A DNA stretch of 51,774 nucleotides from an uncultured Myxococcales bacterium (GTDB lineage: Bacteria; Myxococcota_A; UBA9042), in NCBI GenBank assembly GCA_903896545.1, contig CAITYF010000042.1:1-51774 (forward strand), in the 5' to 3' direction. Below are positions 8,217-16,529 of this stretch, in pieces. Made by a program: the position numbers and the translations under genes. The notes under the pieces are model-generated. The model made no database searches, was not told where the DNA came from, and saw only the letters and a list, made by a program, of their open reading frames with translations. How positions within the stretch are numbered: the first letter of the stretch is position 1; each line of letters begins with the position of its first letter.

Positions 8217-9713
8217 ATGCGGCGGCTCTTGTCTTGGCTACAGCTTGGAGCGTTCGCGACGGCGTGCGGCACCGCGGCATCGACGAATTCCGCAACTGAA
8301 AAACCGGATACCACCGTTCAGGACATCGCCGACGCGGCCGTCGACGCAGCCGTCGACACAAACGAGGTCCCCGACGCAGGCGTGGACATTTCTGGCGCGT
8401 GTCAAGGAGATAGCGATTGTACGGCGCTGACGTTTTCCGCGTGCGCGGTCGGCGTGTGCAAGCTGGCAACGCACACGTGCGCGGTGCAGTTCGGCGCAGA
8501 CGGCGCGGCCTGCGTGACGGGAGGCGTCTGCGGCGGTTCAGGACAATGTGACCACGGCGCTTGTGTGGCCAAGACCACGTGCGCGCCGGTGAACTGCGGC
8601 GGTACGGCGCTGCACTGCGGCGAGCAAACGACCTTGAACGTAGGACTCGGCGGCCCGTCAGCGCTCAAAGGGTACGGCACCTGCTCACCGCTGCGGTGGG
8701 ACGGCCCAGAGTTCGCGCTTCGCGTCATCAACGACTCTGGCGGCAGCGCAACCGTGACGCTGACCGCAGCCGCCCAGAGCACCAGCACGCCCTTTGCATT
8801 CTTTGACCTGTACAGCGACGCCAGCGGCCAGTGTGACAGTACAACCTGCGACCACACCGGCACCGACTCGATTCGCGTCGGCATCCCAGCCCCGGGCGGC
8901 ACACGCCTTGTCGTCCTCGACACGCTCGCACCGGGTTCAGGCTCGATCACGGTCAGCATGGCGTGCACGGAGCCCAGCTACTGCGGCGATCACAAGTGCC
9001 AACCGGCGGAGACGTGCGAGACTTGCGTGCGGGACTGCGGCGCGTGCGCCGTTGCAAGCTGCGGCAATGGCACGTGCGACGCCGACGAAAACTGCACGAC
9101 GTGCCCAGCCGACTGCCACTGCCCCGCCGGCTGTTCGCGCTCGTTCTCGTCGGGCTGCGGCGGCTGCTCGTGCGAAGCGTGCGTCTGCAACGCCACTTCC
9201 GGCGACTGGTATTGCTGCAACGTCGGGTGGGACGACCTCTGCGCGATCGAGTGCGCCGCGTGCAACAAGTCCACGTGCCCGGCGTGGAAGGACGTGTGCG
9301 GCGACGGCATCTGCGCGGCCGGCGAGTACATCAGCTGTCCCAACGACTGCATCGACACCGAGCAATGGTGCGGCGACGGCATCTGTGGCGGCAGCGACGT
9401 CGAGGACTGCAAGGAATGCCCGCAGGACTGCGGGTTCTGCGCCGGTGCCTACGCGCCGTTCGGCTGTGGCGACGGGTGGTGCTACGGCGGCGAGACCTGT
9501 GCGACCTGCCCCGCCGACTGCGGCGGGTGTGGCGATTACGCCTGCGCCTGCAAGACCGACGCCGCGTGCTGCAGCGGCACTTTCGACTTCGCGTGCCAAA
9601 CCGCGTGCAGCAAGTGCTTGGAATCCGGCAGCAAGTGCCCTGTTTCCGCATGCGGCGATGGCGTCTGCGCTGGCGAGACCGCCGCGACGTGTCCAACAGA
9701 CTGCAAGCAGTAG
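8217..9713 (+). CDS. Cys-rich repeat lipoprotein with six C-G-D/N-G-x-C modules
   Basis: 498 residues from the ATG at 8217. The signal peptide MRRLLSWLQLGAFATAC ends in a lipobox, followed by an Asp-rich linker. The first third has a DSDCTALTFSACAVGVCK-like cysteine cluster. A central beta-rich domain without cysteine repeats (about residues 135-250) resembles a pre-peptidase C-terminal type fold. Then come six modules of the form C-G-[DN]-G-x-C...E-x-C-x-x-C-P-x-D-C. Two other clusters are inserted, one reading WYCCNVGWDDLCAIEC. Modules of this kind are frequent in secreted myxobacterial proteins and are probably disulfide-locked. No catalytic site is visible; adhesion or a structural surface role is a guess. 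Confidence 0.8.
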   Translation: MRRLLSWLQLGAFATACGTAASTNSATEKPDTTVQDIADAAVDAAVDTNEVPDAGVDISGACQGDSDCTALTFSACAVGVCKLATHTCAVQFGADGAACVTGGVCGGSGQCDHGACVAKTTCAPVNCGGTALHCGEQTTLNVGLGGPSALKGYGTCSPLRWDGPEFALRVINDSGGSATVTLTAAAQSTSTPFAFFDLYSDASGQCDSTTCDHTGTDSIRVGIPAPGGTRLVVLDTLAPGSGSITVSMACTEPSYCGDHKCQPAETCETCVRDCGACAVASCGNGTCDADENCTTCPADCHCPAGCSRSFSSGCGGCSCEACVCNATSGDWYCCNVGWDDLCAIECAACNKSTCPAWKDVCGDGICAAGEYISCPNDCIDTEQWCGDGICGGSDVEDCKECPQDCGFCAGAYAPFGCGDGWCYGGETCATCPADCGGCGDYACACKTDAACCSGTFDFACQTACSKCLESGSKCPVSACGDGVCAGETAATCPTDCKQ

Positions 9714-9841
9714 AGGTGCATTTGACGCCCTAGCGACGCCTCACTAGACTGAACTTGGCAGTGCAGCTGGCGAACTCGTCGCAACTGGGCTCGCTCAATC
9801 GACGCGTCGACGCGCCGTAACCATAGCCGCCGGAGCACGCC

Positions 9842-11734
9842 ATGCGCCCAGCAAGTTTTCCTTTGGGCAGTGCGCTTTTTCTGGCCTTGACTGTGCTCGT
9901 GGCGGCGCCCGCGTGCGGAACGAAGACCGTCGCAACGGAGGACACGGCTCTCGATGACGTCCAGGACACATCGGGGCTGACCGACGTCCTTGCCGACGCG
10001 CCGGATACAGGTTCGCCCACCGACGCCGTGACGCCTCCCGCCGACGCAACGGTTGTGACGTATTGGCACTTTCAGGATCTCGCCGGTGGCAACGGCGTGG
10101 GGTGGGTGAGTCGGACGCCCAACCGCGAAGGCGGCGCCAACTTATACGACCACGGCGCAGGCATGGCAGCTGGCGACTTCAACGGCGACGGGCACGAAGA
10201 CTTGCTGCTTCTCTCCCAGTGCGGACCGACCGGCTACTTTCTCGGCAAGGGCGACGGCACGTTCACGGATGCCTCCTCCCGCGTCACCATGCTCAACGAC
10301 GGAATTCGCGTCGCGGTAGCCTACGGCGACTACGACGAGGACGGCGACACCGACTTTGCCGTCACCTTCACGCGGCGACCGATGGCGCTACTGCGACAAA
10401 ATGCCGACGGCTCCTTCACCGACGTCGCCGCGCAGGCAGGTATCGCGCTCAACGGACACTACAGCGGGACGTCGTTTGCGGACGTGAACCACGACGGCTA
10501 CCTGGACCTCATCGTCGCGGGCAACAAGCGCCACACGACGCAGGAACTGATCAGCAACGTTCAGGATTGCGAGCCGTTCTACGCAGCAATTCCAGCCGTG
10601 GACGTGTACGGCGCAATCGGTTCGGACGCGAGCGCGCTCTTTCTGAACGGCGGACCGAGCAAGCAGTACGCCTTTACCAACGTCGGCGCGGCGTTCGGCG
10701 TTCCTCAGGGCGGCGATGGCGCGGCCAACCTCGGCTTTGGCGACCTGCAAGTGGCCGACGTGAACATGGACGGCTGGGTCGACGTGCTGCTTCCCGAAAT
10801 GTTCGGTGCGACCAAGGCGCTCCGCAACGACGGCACGGGCCACTTCACGGACGTGACCGCGACCTGGTTGCCGCGGTTCTCGTTTGGCCCTCCTGGCGTC
10901 AGCGTCGCGGACTTCAACAACGATGGCTGGCCAGACCTCTACTTCACCGACATGCACGCGGACATGGGCGGCACGCCGGGCGCGCCCTACGCCAGCGTGG
11001 ATCCGTCGCAGCGCTGGCTCGGTTTTCCCAATGAAGCCTATGGCGACAACCCGGCGGGACCGTACTATGGCAACACGCTCTTCATGGGCGTCGATGGCAC
11101 CAAGTTCACCGAATCCGACCTCGCGTGGCACGCGGAGACCTACCAACCGTGGGGAAACCTCGTCGCCGACCTGGACAACGACGGTTTTGAGGACGTCTTC
11201 ATTGCGGCAGGCATGTCCAACCCGTTCGACTACATTCCCAACGCGTTGCTGCACAACGACGGCACCAAGTTCACGCGCGTTGAAAAAGACGTAGGTCTGG
11301 ACCCGCCGCCTGCGGGCGCATTTGACCCGGACATTCGCGTGCTCGGCCAGCCGCTGGTCGCGTCCTCGCGCACAGCCGCAGTCGCCGATTTTGACGAGGA
11401 TGGCGCCTTGGATCTGGTCGTGTCCAATTGGCAAAATCGCGTCAACATTTACCACAACCTGCTACCAAAGGGCGCGCACTGGCTCGACGTTCGCGTCGCC
11501 GGCAAGGCGCCCCATGACCCGTACGGCGTGCCTGTGCGCGTGAAGGCAGGAGGCAAGACATTCATGCGGTCCCTCCGCGGGAGCACGGGCTACTTGTCGC
11601 AGTCCACGCGCTGGGTGCATTTCGGCCTCGGCACGCTTTCAGCGGTCGACGAGGTGTCCGTCACGTGGCCCGATGGAAAGGTCACCACGGTCAAGAATCC
11701 GCCGATCGACGGGCGGGTGACGGTTGCGCAGTAG
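9842..11734 (+). CDS. FG-GAP/VCBS beta-propeller lipoprotein with ASPIC/UnbV domain (paralogue 3, divergent)
   Basis: 630 residues; GGAG is eight bases before the ATG. Lipobox APAC (Cys25), then an Asp/Thr linker. Seven blades show loops such as DFNGDGHEDLLLL, DYDEDGDTDFAV, DVNHDGYLDLIV, DVNMDGWVDVLLPE, DFNNDGWPDLYFTD and DFDEDGALDLVVSNW. It lacks both the W-P-G-W head and the vicinal-cysteine insertion of the other three, and is closer to the general CRTAC1/UnbV type. The ASPIC/UnbV end is RGSTGYLSQSTRWVHFGLGTLSAVDEV followed by WPDG. Its stop overlaps the TTG start of the cytochrome gene by 11 bases, so the two are probably translationally coupled and may work together. Confidence 0.9.
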   Translation: MRPASFPLGSALFLALTVLVAAPACGTKTVATEDTALDDVQDTSGLTDVLADAPDTGSPTDAVTPPADATVVTYWHFQDLAGGNGVGWVSRTPNREGGANLYDHGAGMAAGDFNGDGHEDLLLLSQCGPTGYFLGKGDGTFTDASSRVTMLNDGIRVAVAYGDYDEDGDTDFAVTFTRRPMALLRQNADGSFTDVAAQAGIALNGHYSGTSFADVNHDGYLDLIVAGNKRHTTQELISNVQDCEPFYAAIPAVDVYGAIGSDASALFLNGGPSKQYAFTNVGAAFGVPQGGDGAANLGFGDLQVADVNMDGWVDVLLPEMFGATKALRNDGTGHFTDVTATWLPRFSFGPPGVSVADFNNDGWPDLYFTDMHADMGGTPGAPYASVDPSQRWLGFPNEAYGDNPAGPYYGNTLFMGVDGTKFTESDLAWHAETYQPWGNLVADLDNDGFEDVFIAAGMSNPFDYIPNALLHNDGTKFTRVEKDVGLDPPPAGAFDPDIRVLGQPLVASSRTAAVADFDEDGALDLVVSNWQNRVNIYHNLLPKGAHWLDVRVAGKAPHDPYGVPVRVKAGGKTFMRSLRGSTGYLSQSTRWVHFGLGTLSAVDEVSVTWPDGKVTTVKNPPIDGRVTVAQ

Positions 11735-12242
11735 CGCCCGACGGCGGTGGACCGACGCGACTGGCTGGGTCGTCGCGGTCGGTCTACTTTGCGGTGCGAT
11801 GGGGTGCAACGGGGCGACGACTTCGGACGCGCCCGCTTGCGCGTTGGACGCAACAGCGTCGCTCGACACAGGTCCAGAAGCGGGACACGCGCATCCTCTG
11901 GAGCCCACGCCGAGCATCTACGTCGGACTACGCAACCCGTACGGCTACGACGATCCGTCCAAAGCGGCGCTCGGCGCGGCGCTCTATGCGGCGGAATGCG
12001 CCCGCTGCCACGGCGTGACCGGCAAAGGTGACGGTCCGGAGGCCACCCAGTTCTCACCGCGACCGGTCGATCTCAACGACACGAACGCGCACCATCCTGA
12101 CCCGTACATCTTCTGGCGTGTCCACGACGGCGGCCAGTTGGCCTGCTCGCCATCCGATATGCCCGCCTTTGGCGGCAAGCTCAGCGATGACGACCTCTGG
12201 CGCATCATCACGTACCTTCGCTTCACGTTTCTGGCTTTCTGA
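11724..12242 (+). CDS. Mono-haem cytochrome c lipoprotein
   Basis: 172 residues from a TTG at 11724 that overlaps the end of the propeller gene. The TTG is chosen because the frame from it gives a complete signal peptide with lipobox GAMGC (Cys28). The next ATG is inside the lipobox. One haem c site CARCH is embedded in ALYAAECARCHGVTGKGDGP, a pattern of the CBB3/cytochrome c6-like class. A Met ligand is likely in SDMPAFGGKLSDDDLWRIITYLR. It probably passes electrons in the periplasm or at the outer membrane. A sensible partner is the di-haem peroxidase-like protein at 1418-2509, although they are 9 kb apart. It converges with the gene at 12251-14176 with an 8-base gap. Confidence 0.85.
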   Translation: MRSSARRRWTDATGWVVAVGLLCGAMGCNGATTSDAPACALDATASLDTGPEAGHAHPLEPTPSIYVGLRNPYGYDDPSKAALGAALYAAECARCHGVTGKGDGPEATQFSPRPVDLNDTNAHHPDPYIFWRVHDGGQLACSPSDMPAFGGKLSDDDLWRIITYLRFTFLAF

Positions 12243-12250
12243 CGCCGCGT

Positions 12251-14176
12251 CTACTTGCCAGGCTGGCTGAACGTCAGCACTTGATCGACCGCGGGCTGAA
12301 CGCTGTCCGTCACCACGCCGTTCGGCCACCAGATCCGCACCAGATCGAGCGACGCCACGTTCCCCAGACCAAACTGCGCAATTCCCTGCTGGTGCGCGCC
12401 AAAGCCGGTCGACGTTTGAATCCAGCGCTCCAGCACGTGCCCTTGGCTCCAGACCTGAACGAGCGCATTGAGCACCGGTCCGTGCGGCCCCACGGGCTTG
12501 ACGACGAGCCAATGCGCGCCCGGCGGCGTGTTGTTGCGCCACACGACGAGCTTGCTCCCCGGTTCCAGAATGAACAGGTCCAGATCGTGGTCCTGGTCGT
12601 AGTCGCCCAGCGCTGCGACCGTAGGCGGATTGAATTCCGAGTTCATCGGCTCGCTCCACGGCAACTGCTGACCGAGGAACGTCTTGCCCAGATTGTGATG
12701 CACCATGCTGAAGCCCGGTGAGAACGCCGAGGGATCCTTGTTCGCCGCTTCGTGCATCTTGTCGTCCAGCGCGCGCAGTGACGTCGTGGTCATCAGGTCC
12801 AGCCACCCGTCGTTGTCCAAATCCACGGCCAGTTCAGCCCACGTCACGGTGTTGCGCGTCAGCGTCCACAAGCCCCACTGCTTGCTGGCGTCCTTGAACC
12901 CCTGTGCGCCCGCGCTGTAGATCGTATCCGCGCCGATGTCCGCGATGACCAATTCGACGTTGTGGTCCAGGTCAAAATCCGCGACGACTGAGCCCATGAG
13001 GTGCGCGTAAGGACGCAGGCCCCAGTCCGTGCCGTGGTAGGCATAGCCGCCATTTTCGCGGCGGTACCAGCCGTGCTCACCAAAATCCTCGCCGCCAAAG
13101 AAGTCGAGCGCACCGTCGCGGTCGAGATCGAACGGCGACACGGTCTCCATGAAGCCAGTCTTGAACGCCTGCGCCTGCGACACGTCGACAAACTTGCCGC
13201 CGTCGTTGCGGAACAGGTACTGCGTGCCCGTCATGGCCTTGACGTCACAACACGAGTGGAGATCGGCTTGGCCCTTCTTCGCTTTCATGCACGTCAGGTC
13301 AAACGGCGGCACGCAGCACATCCAATAGTCGTCGTCTGCGGCGATACACTGGAACGCGCTGGTAAATTCCACGGCATCGGTGATGTAGAGGTCCACGTCG
13401 CCATCGCTGTCAAAATCCATCGGCGTGACAGTGCGACTCGGCGACTTGTTGAACGCGCCAAACTGCGCGGTCACATCGCCCCCAGGTGCCGCCGCGTCCA
13501 GCGACAGGATCGTCACGCCGATGTTGGTCGTCACGACGAGCTCCAAAGTCCCGTTCTGATCGAGGTCCGCAACGCCACAATCCGACGGGTTGGCGTGCAA
13601 GTTCGTGGCGTAGGTCTTGACCGTCAACTGGCCGTTTGCCCCGCCCGCGGCAATCAGGAGCGTGCGCGGCGCGATCGACGTGGTCGGTTGCAGCAGCGTG
13701 ACCAAGTCCTCCTGCCCATCGCCTGTCACGTCTTGCCAGATCAGACAGAGGTCCACGCGTCCGACGTCGTTCAGACCCAGGTCCGCCGTCACGCGCGTCC
13801 AATCTGCGGCCGTTTGCGCTGGCGGTGAAGCCCAGCCCGGCCACGCACAGTCGTCGCCGGGGACAGGTGCGCCTTGAAACGGGGAAGTTTGGACGGACAT
13901 GCCGGCCCAGGTCGGCGTCGGATCAGGCGGGCACCCGATCGGCGGCCCGGTGTCCACGAGGTCGAGTGCGGCGACGTCCGTTGCTTGCGTGTCAGACGCG
14001 TCTTCGCTGGTCGCGTCGGCGTCGACCAGCACTGCTGTCGCATCGGTACCGGCATCGACAGTCGACGCGTCGGTCTCGGCAGCCGGACTGCGGCACGCGG
14101 CCACCAGCGCAAGCAGGAGCCAGAAGGCACCAACCGCCGCCCGTTTCCGCAGTGATAGCAAAGCCCCAACGCGCAC
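12251..14176 (-). CDS. FG-GAP/VCBS beta-propeller lipoprotein with ASPIC/UnbV domain (paralogue 4)
   Basis: 641 residues from the GTG at 14176. This start has GGGAG about seven bases upstream and gives a normal signal peptide ending LALVAAC; the frame stays open 50 codons further upstream without a signal. Head motifs CPPDPTPTW and PGDDCAWPGWASPP, blades such as DVTGDGQEDLVTLL, DFDSDGDVDLYIT, DLDRDGALDFFGGED, DLDNDGWLDLMTT, and the cysteine insertion WMCCVPPFDLTCMK...SCC are nearly those of 2539-4485. The ASPIC/UnbV end is RWIQTSTGFGAHQQ...FGLGNVASLDLVRIWWP. Similarity over the whole length, including the linker, indicates a duplication, now about 10 kb apart in the same orientation. Confidence 0.9.
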   Translation of the reverse strand: MRVGALLSLRKRAAVGAFWLLLALVAACRSPAAETDASTVDAGTDATAVLVDADATSEDASDTQATDVAALDLVDTGPPIGCPPDPTPTWAGMSVQTSPFQGAPVPGDDCAWPGWASPPAQTAADWTRVTADLGLNDVGRVDLCLIWQDVTGDGQEDLVTLLQPTTSIAPRTLLIAAGGANGQLTVKTYATNLHANPSDCGVADLDQNGTLELVVTTNIGVTILSLDAAAPGGDVTAQFGAFNKSPSRTVTPMDFDSDGDVDLYITDAVEFTSAFQCIAADDDYWMCCVPPFDLTCMKAKKGQADLHSCCDVKAMTGTQYLFRNDGGKFVDVSQAQAFKTGFMETVSPFDLDRDGALDFFGGEDFGEHGWYRRENGGYAYHGTDWGLRPYAHLMGSVVADFDLDHNVELVIADIGADTIYSAGAQGFKDASKQWGLWTLTRNTVTWAELAVDLDNDGWLDLMTTTSLRALDDKMHEAANKDPSAFSPGFSMVHHNLGKTFLGQQLPWSEPMNSEFNPPTVAALGDYDQDHDLDLFILEPGSKLVVWRNNTPPGAHWLVVKPVGPHGPVLNALVQVWSQGHVLERWIQTSTGFGAHQQGIAQFGLGNVASLDLVRIWWPNGVVTDSVQPAVDQVLTFSQPGK

Positions 14177-14350
14177 GCACGCTCCCGACTTCCGACGTTG
14201 CCGACGGGCCTTCTGAGCATGACCGAGGAAGAATCGGTCGGCAAGGGGATTCGCGGCGACGCGCCGTCGCTGTGCTGGCTGTGGCTGGAGCGAGTGCAGC
14301 GGCGCACATTGCCGAGGCGAGTCCACGAGTGGCGAGGGGCGAACGAGGCG

Positions 14351-14620
14351 TCAAAGCGCGATCCCACACACCTCCGCCACTACGTGTACACCACCGGGAT
14401 CAACTCCAGCGTCAGAAACGCGCTAGTCAAAAGCCCGCCCACCATCGGCGCGAGGATGCGCTTCATCACGTCCGCGCCCGCGCGGTCGGCCGGCGACTGA
14501 ATCTGCCCCGTGCGCAGACGCCGTAGGAACGGTTGGTCGATGGAGAGAATCAGGACGACGCCTGTCTGTTTCGTCAGACCACACAGTGCAATGACGCCGA
14601 CGAGGTCTTCCGTCGACAGG
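14351..14620 (-). pseudogene. Decayed duplicate of the cusA 3' end, internally deleted
   Basis: The stretch aligns base by base with the 3' end of the cusA-like gene at 22530-25808: TACGTGTACAC, GGGATCAACTCCAGCGTCAG, AGCCCGCCCACCATCGGCGC and GATGCGCTTCATCACGTCCG are shared with few changes. Relative to cusA it lacks about 46 bases (22553-22598) and about 102 bases (22710-22811). Each gap lies between short direct repeats in cusA (CCGCCA and GTCCGCC), pointing to slippage deletion. A TAT-to-TAG change and substitutions break the frame. It ends near 14620, where similarity stops. Confidence 0.8.
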
Positions 14621-14699
14621 CGTCAGGGCCGTCTTCGGCGACGCCCCGGCCGAGCACAAGATGGTCGGCGACACGCGCCTGAGCGCGCGCAAGAAGACC

Positions 14700-14889
14700 A
14701 CGACCCAGGGATAGTTCGTCGTGGAGCAAGAAGGTTTGATGTTGGGCCCAGAAGGTTTTGTCGTGGGGGCCCAGTATCAAATACTTTGGCTTCAGGATTT
14801 GAATTTTGCGCCAAAAAGTTAATCTTGGGGCAAGAAGATCAAAGTTTGGAGGTCAGAGATCTACTTTTTGCGGCAAAAAGTTAATCTTG
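14700..14889. repeat. Degenerate 21-bp tandem repeat array
   Basis: Read on the minus strand from 14889, the sequence divides into about nine units of 21 bases (one unit is 20), with a consensus near AAnnTTnAnCTTCTTGCCCCA. Examples are AACTTTGATCTTCTTGCCCC and ACATCAAACCTTCTTGCTCC. Two 24-base stretches, 14804-14827 and 14866-14889, differ at a single base and are 62 bases apart (21+21+20). The array is AT-rich against a GC-rich background. Because 21 is divisible by three, every frame encodes a heptapeptide-like pattern, but stops interrupt all of them. Confidence 0.65.
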
Positions 14890-15146
14890 TGCGTCCGACT
14901 CAACGTACGACATGCGCCAACGTGCATCCACGCCGGCGGTGACAGGAATCTGAAGATTGACGCGGGGTAGAACGGGCACGAGCGAGGTCGCCAGGCTTGG
15001 GTCTTCGAGTGCAGCGCGGCATTGACTTCACTGGTCCGTCGCGGCAAGGTGACGACGCTGAACCGCGTGGCAGAGGGGAACTTCACGCACTCTGCGACGA
15101 CAATCTACTCAAGCTTGAGTGTGGCTCAAGCAGCATGAGGGCAACC

Positions 15147-15830
15147 ATGATGAACCGCAGCACGGGCCGACCTTTTACCATTTTAGCGCTTCTTGCCGTG
15201 GTTGGCTGCGGCGCGAACACGGGCGCTGCAGATGGCGCGACCCAGAACGGCAACGACGCCACCGGTGCAGACACCGCGAATGCCGATGCCGCGGGCAGCG
15301 TTGGCCTGATGGCCTCCGTGACCGTGGTGGACGGCAAACTCGAAATTCATGCCGATCCGGACGTCAAGGCGGCCGCGTCTGCCGCGTGCACAAAGCGGCT
15401 TGCGGCGGGGTGCAAGTCTGCCGCCGCGAATGGCGCAGCGGCGCAAGAGAATTGCGTGTTTGCCAAAGTTCTTGGTTCAGGCGCGGACCCTTTGAAGTGC
15501 AAACAGCAACTATTGGACCTCTACGCGATCGAAAATTCGGCCACATACGTCTGTGATGCGGCCGGGACAGCCCAACTTGCTGACACGGGCGCTTGGAAGG
15601 TGGCGAATTCTGCATACTTGGACTGTGTTGGATTGGGGGGCGGCGGCGGATTCTTCTTTTGCGACGAAGGTGGCGAAGGCAAGCCCCATCATTGTGCCCA
15701 TACAGTGCTGGGTCACGAAGTGGTTGTGGAGTGCGACGGAAAGCAGTGTGTCTGCTCCGTCGATGGTGTCGGCGGCGCTCCCTTCCCGACGACCGGCCCG
15801 CCGTATCCGAGTTGCACGGTGCTCAAGTAG
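15147..15830 (+). CDS. Hypothetical Cys-rich lipoprotein
   Basis: 227 residues. The ATG at 15147 has GAGGG five bases upstream and is preferred over an ATG at 15135 that lacks a ribosome binding site. The signal peptide MMNRSTGRPFTILALLAVVGC ends in a lipobox at Cys21, then an Ala/Asp/Thr linker. The mature part (about residues 55-227) has eleven further cysteines, spread in a way that suggests disulfides. There is a Gly-run GLGGGGGFFF followed by His/Glu text (GEGKPHHCAHTVLGHEVVVEC) and a CVCSVDGVGG near the end. I recognise no family. It is flanked by repeat and remnant sequence on both sides. Confidence 0.7.
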   Translation: MMNRSTGRPFTILALLAVVGCGANTGAADGATQNGNDATGADTANADAAGSVGLMASVTVVDGKLEIHADPDVKAAASAACTKRLAAGCKSAAANGAAAQENCVFAKVLGSGADPLKCKQQLLDLYAIENSATYVCDAAGTAQLADTGAWKVANSAYLDCVGLGGGGGFFFCDEGGEGKPHHCAHTVLGHEVVVECDGKQCVCSVDGVGGAPFPTTGPPYPSCTVLK

Positions 15831-15944
15831 GGGCTGCTGAACACGGCTGCTCGCCGATAGTTGGGAGACGGGACGACGTGTTCGCCACGCATGCCGCCCA
15901 CTTCGATGTGCTGATTCGCGCAACGCTGGGGCAGCCGGAAGCAC

Positions 15945-16320
15945 CTACTTTCGCACCCCGTCAACCGTCAACGCCACCCGCTCGCCGCCGCCAAAGCGCT
16001 GGTCAACGACAAACGACAGCGTGCTCAGCGTCTTCTGGTCGATCCGATCGCCCGCGGGCAGCGCGGTCAACCCCTCGCGGAAATTGAGACTGCACGCGGT
16101 CAGTTGCCCTCCTTCCGCGACAATCGGCAAGCCTTGCAGGCGGCAAACCAAGGGACGAACCGCGGGCCGGAGCGGTCGTCGCGCACCACAACACGCGCCG
16201 AACCGCGACTTTTGGTGCACGTCTCCACACCGCGACCGCCCGTCTGGAACTTGGCGAGCTTGGCGCACAGGCCAAACGTTCGGTGAGCACGCCGGGGATG
16301 GCTGGGGACCACGTGCGGAC
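15945..16320 (-). pseudogene. Frameshifted remnant of an unidentified gene
   Basis: The upstream part reads protein-like in one minus-strand frame (CAKLAKFQTGGRGVETC, then GSARVVVRDDRSGPRFVP, ending around 16145). The downstream part continues in another frame (CRLQGLPIVAEGGQLTAC, then LNFREGLTALPAGDRIDQ, ending DGVRK and TAG at 15945). The two join around 16130-16150. Neither frame has a convincing start. A single frameshift in a small gene, perhaps once a longer lipoprotein, explains this best. The family is not recognised. A sequencing error is possible. Confidence 0.4.
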
Positions 16321-16529
16321 GAGGCGGTGGCGGTCGGTGCGCTGAGGCTCGCGGCGTTTGTAGAGGAAGTGGTCGGTCGGCACGGTGCGCTCCCGACGGT
16401 ACGCCGACCGTCAGGAGGTATTCGTGGATTCTCAGGTCTTGCCGCGCCCTGCGACGGGCTGCGGCGTTGACACGTGAATCTCCCTCTCAGCGGCACGTCG
16501 GCGTCGGTGGCGTCGGCGGTCGCTCAGAC

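Noticed and set aside
14574..14814. Short minus-strand frames over the 21-bp array (heptad-like peptides)
   Set aside because: The pattern follows from the 21-base period; stops interrupt the frames and there is no start or ribosome binding site.
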